Below are positions 62,852-64,000 of a stretch of DNA of 64,000 bases, in pieces (position 1 is the first letter of the stretch; each line of letters starts with the position of its first letter). The DNA is taken from the NCBI RefSeq assembly GCF_964355755.1, contig NC_092677.1, positions 9,384,601-9,448,600 of the forward strand. Reading direction: 5' to 3'. The notes below the pieces were generated by a model that saw only the letters and a list, made by a program, of their open reading frames with translations, ran no database searches and had not been told where the DNA came from. The DNA is from Antedon mediterranea. Taxonomy: Eukaryota; Echinodermata; Crinoidea; Comatulida; Antedonidae. The translations under genes were made by a program, and so were the position numbers.

Positions 62852-64000
62852 ATAGGCATTACTGGTTAAAAATAGCTATTTCTGATGTGCAAAGCCAGTT
62901 AAATGAACTAGGCACCCTCTCTCCACCCTCAAAACATCTATCAGCCTTGTTACATACATTTCTTTACAGATGATGTAAAAAGAATAATTTTAAAAACATC
63001 GCGAACATTTTTAAAACAATAACATTACAGGACATCTGACAGGTTTTATTGTACTACCGTACCCATGCCATTATTTTTTATACTTTACTACAAAAAGCTT
63101 TCCAAAATATGTTAATAATCCGGTTAAAATTAGTACTTGAAACTAGTTTATAAAAACCATAAAAAAAATTAATTTCAGGGGAAATTTAATGCAATTGATC
63201 ATGACCTAATGACTTGTGGCAGGTTTCAATCCTATTCTTCATCAGTTACTATACCAAGTCTATAATTACTATACCAGAGTGAAATGTACTTCAATTGTTT
63301 ATCTTATTCTTGTGATGTTTTTTTAAAAGTGAGCACCTGGTCATTTTACAATTTTGAATTCCAGGATATTTTTTTTGGCTAGTTGTATACTGCATCTTTT
63401 CTTTTTATTTGAATCAAATGCACTTAATTCTTAGAAATTGGAATTTGTTTTGTACAAATTTTTGTACAGAAAAAAAAAGTTGCTTTGTTTTTTTATTATT
63501 CAAAGATCACAATGAACATAGATGAAAAAGACAACAATGGCAAACTAAAAGTTGAACAAATTTGATATGCTTTTCTGTCCAGATCCATGGATTTTAGCAA
63601 TAGGTGTGCTAGTTGCATACACTACAATAACAATTTCTCACCACCAAAATTGTAATTAGTGTATTATAATCTGTCACTATAAGCCAATAGTCGCTTGCCT
63701 TTTTAAAGACTTATAATAAATGATATTGATACATGTGGTATAGGAATTTCCTTTATATTGATACATGTGGTATAGGAATTTCCTTTATTAGTTCAAGAAT
63801 ATTTTAAGCCACGGTTCTACCATGAAATTATCATCAAACGAAAGATGAACGCAGGACCAAACACAGCTGAACGCGATGGTGCACGTATTGTAGTAGAACA
63901 CTGTAGTTAAAACTTACATAAACTTTAATAGTAGTTGCTGTTAGCTATACTACAGTATATCATCTATGTTTCATAAGATAACAGTGTTACATAAACTAAT
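62852..64000. other. Downstream intergenic sequence
   Basis: AT-rich; no gene recognised. A 32-bp direct duplication (TATTGATACATGTGGTATAG plus GAATTTCCTTTA) lies at about 63723-63788. Confidence 0.5.

Overview
The window looks like a stretch of an AT-rich, intron-rich deuterostome nuclear genome, most likely an echinoderm. This rests on intact animal housekeeping genes with GT-AG introns, frequent AGGCCTA words, tRNA-derived SINEs, and abundant short inverted-repeat elements in almost every intron. Echinoderm is an inference. No bacterial or viral gene organisation is visible.

Layout: (1) 64-6964 (+) 3' part of PHKB, the phosphorylase kinase beta subunit, 16 exons. (2) 8547-13093 (-) complete CTSA, cathepsin A / lysosomal protective protein, 9 exons, convergent with PHKB. 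(3) 13920-15586 (-) complete CIAO2B, cytosolic Fe-S targeting factor, 4 exons. (4) 15737-21157 (+) complete TTC5, 10 exons, divergent from CIAO2B across about 150 bp. (5) 23434-26865 (-) OXA1L, mitochondrial insertase, 8 coding exons with the first exon unresolved, convergent with TTC5. (6) 28143-36313: an 8.2-kb nested inverted-repeat (foldback) structure separating OXA1L from its divergent neighbour. (7) 36735-62330 (+) SLC7A6OS (Iwr1 family), 4 exons, whose first intron of about 22.5 kb is full of repeats, including a degenerate DIRS-like tyrosine-recombinase retrotransposon.

The genes do not form a pathway: they cover glycogenolysis control, lysosomal protease, Fe-S delivery, a TPR cofactor, mitochondrial membrane insertion and RNA polymerase II nuclear import. 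Their gene order is informative: human TTC5 and OXA1L share 14q11.2, and PHKB, CIAO2B and SLC7A6OS share chromosome 16.

The unusual content is the repeat landscape. There are two foldback-type elements: the 8.2-kb one, with inverted arrays of a 101-bp monomer arranged in five-monomer blocks, and an 876-bp one in a TTC5 intron built from TTGCGCAA palindromes. There are also several TTAA-bounded MITE-like families with similar ends, an 11-copy palindromic MITE, and a DIRS insertion with a matching unoccupied palindromic site 5 kb away. All coordinates were read by eye; splice sites were accepted where GT/AG, phase and family similarity agreed.
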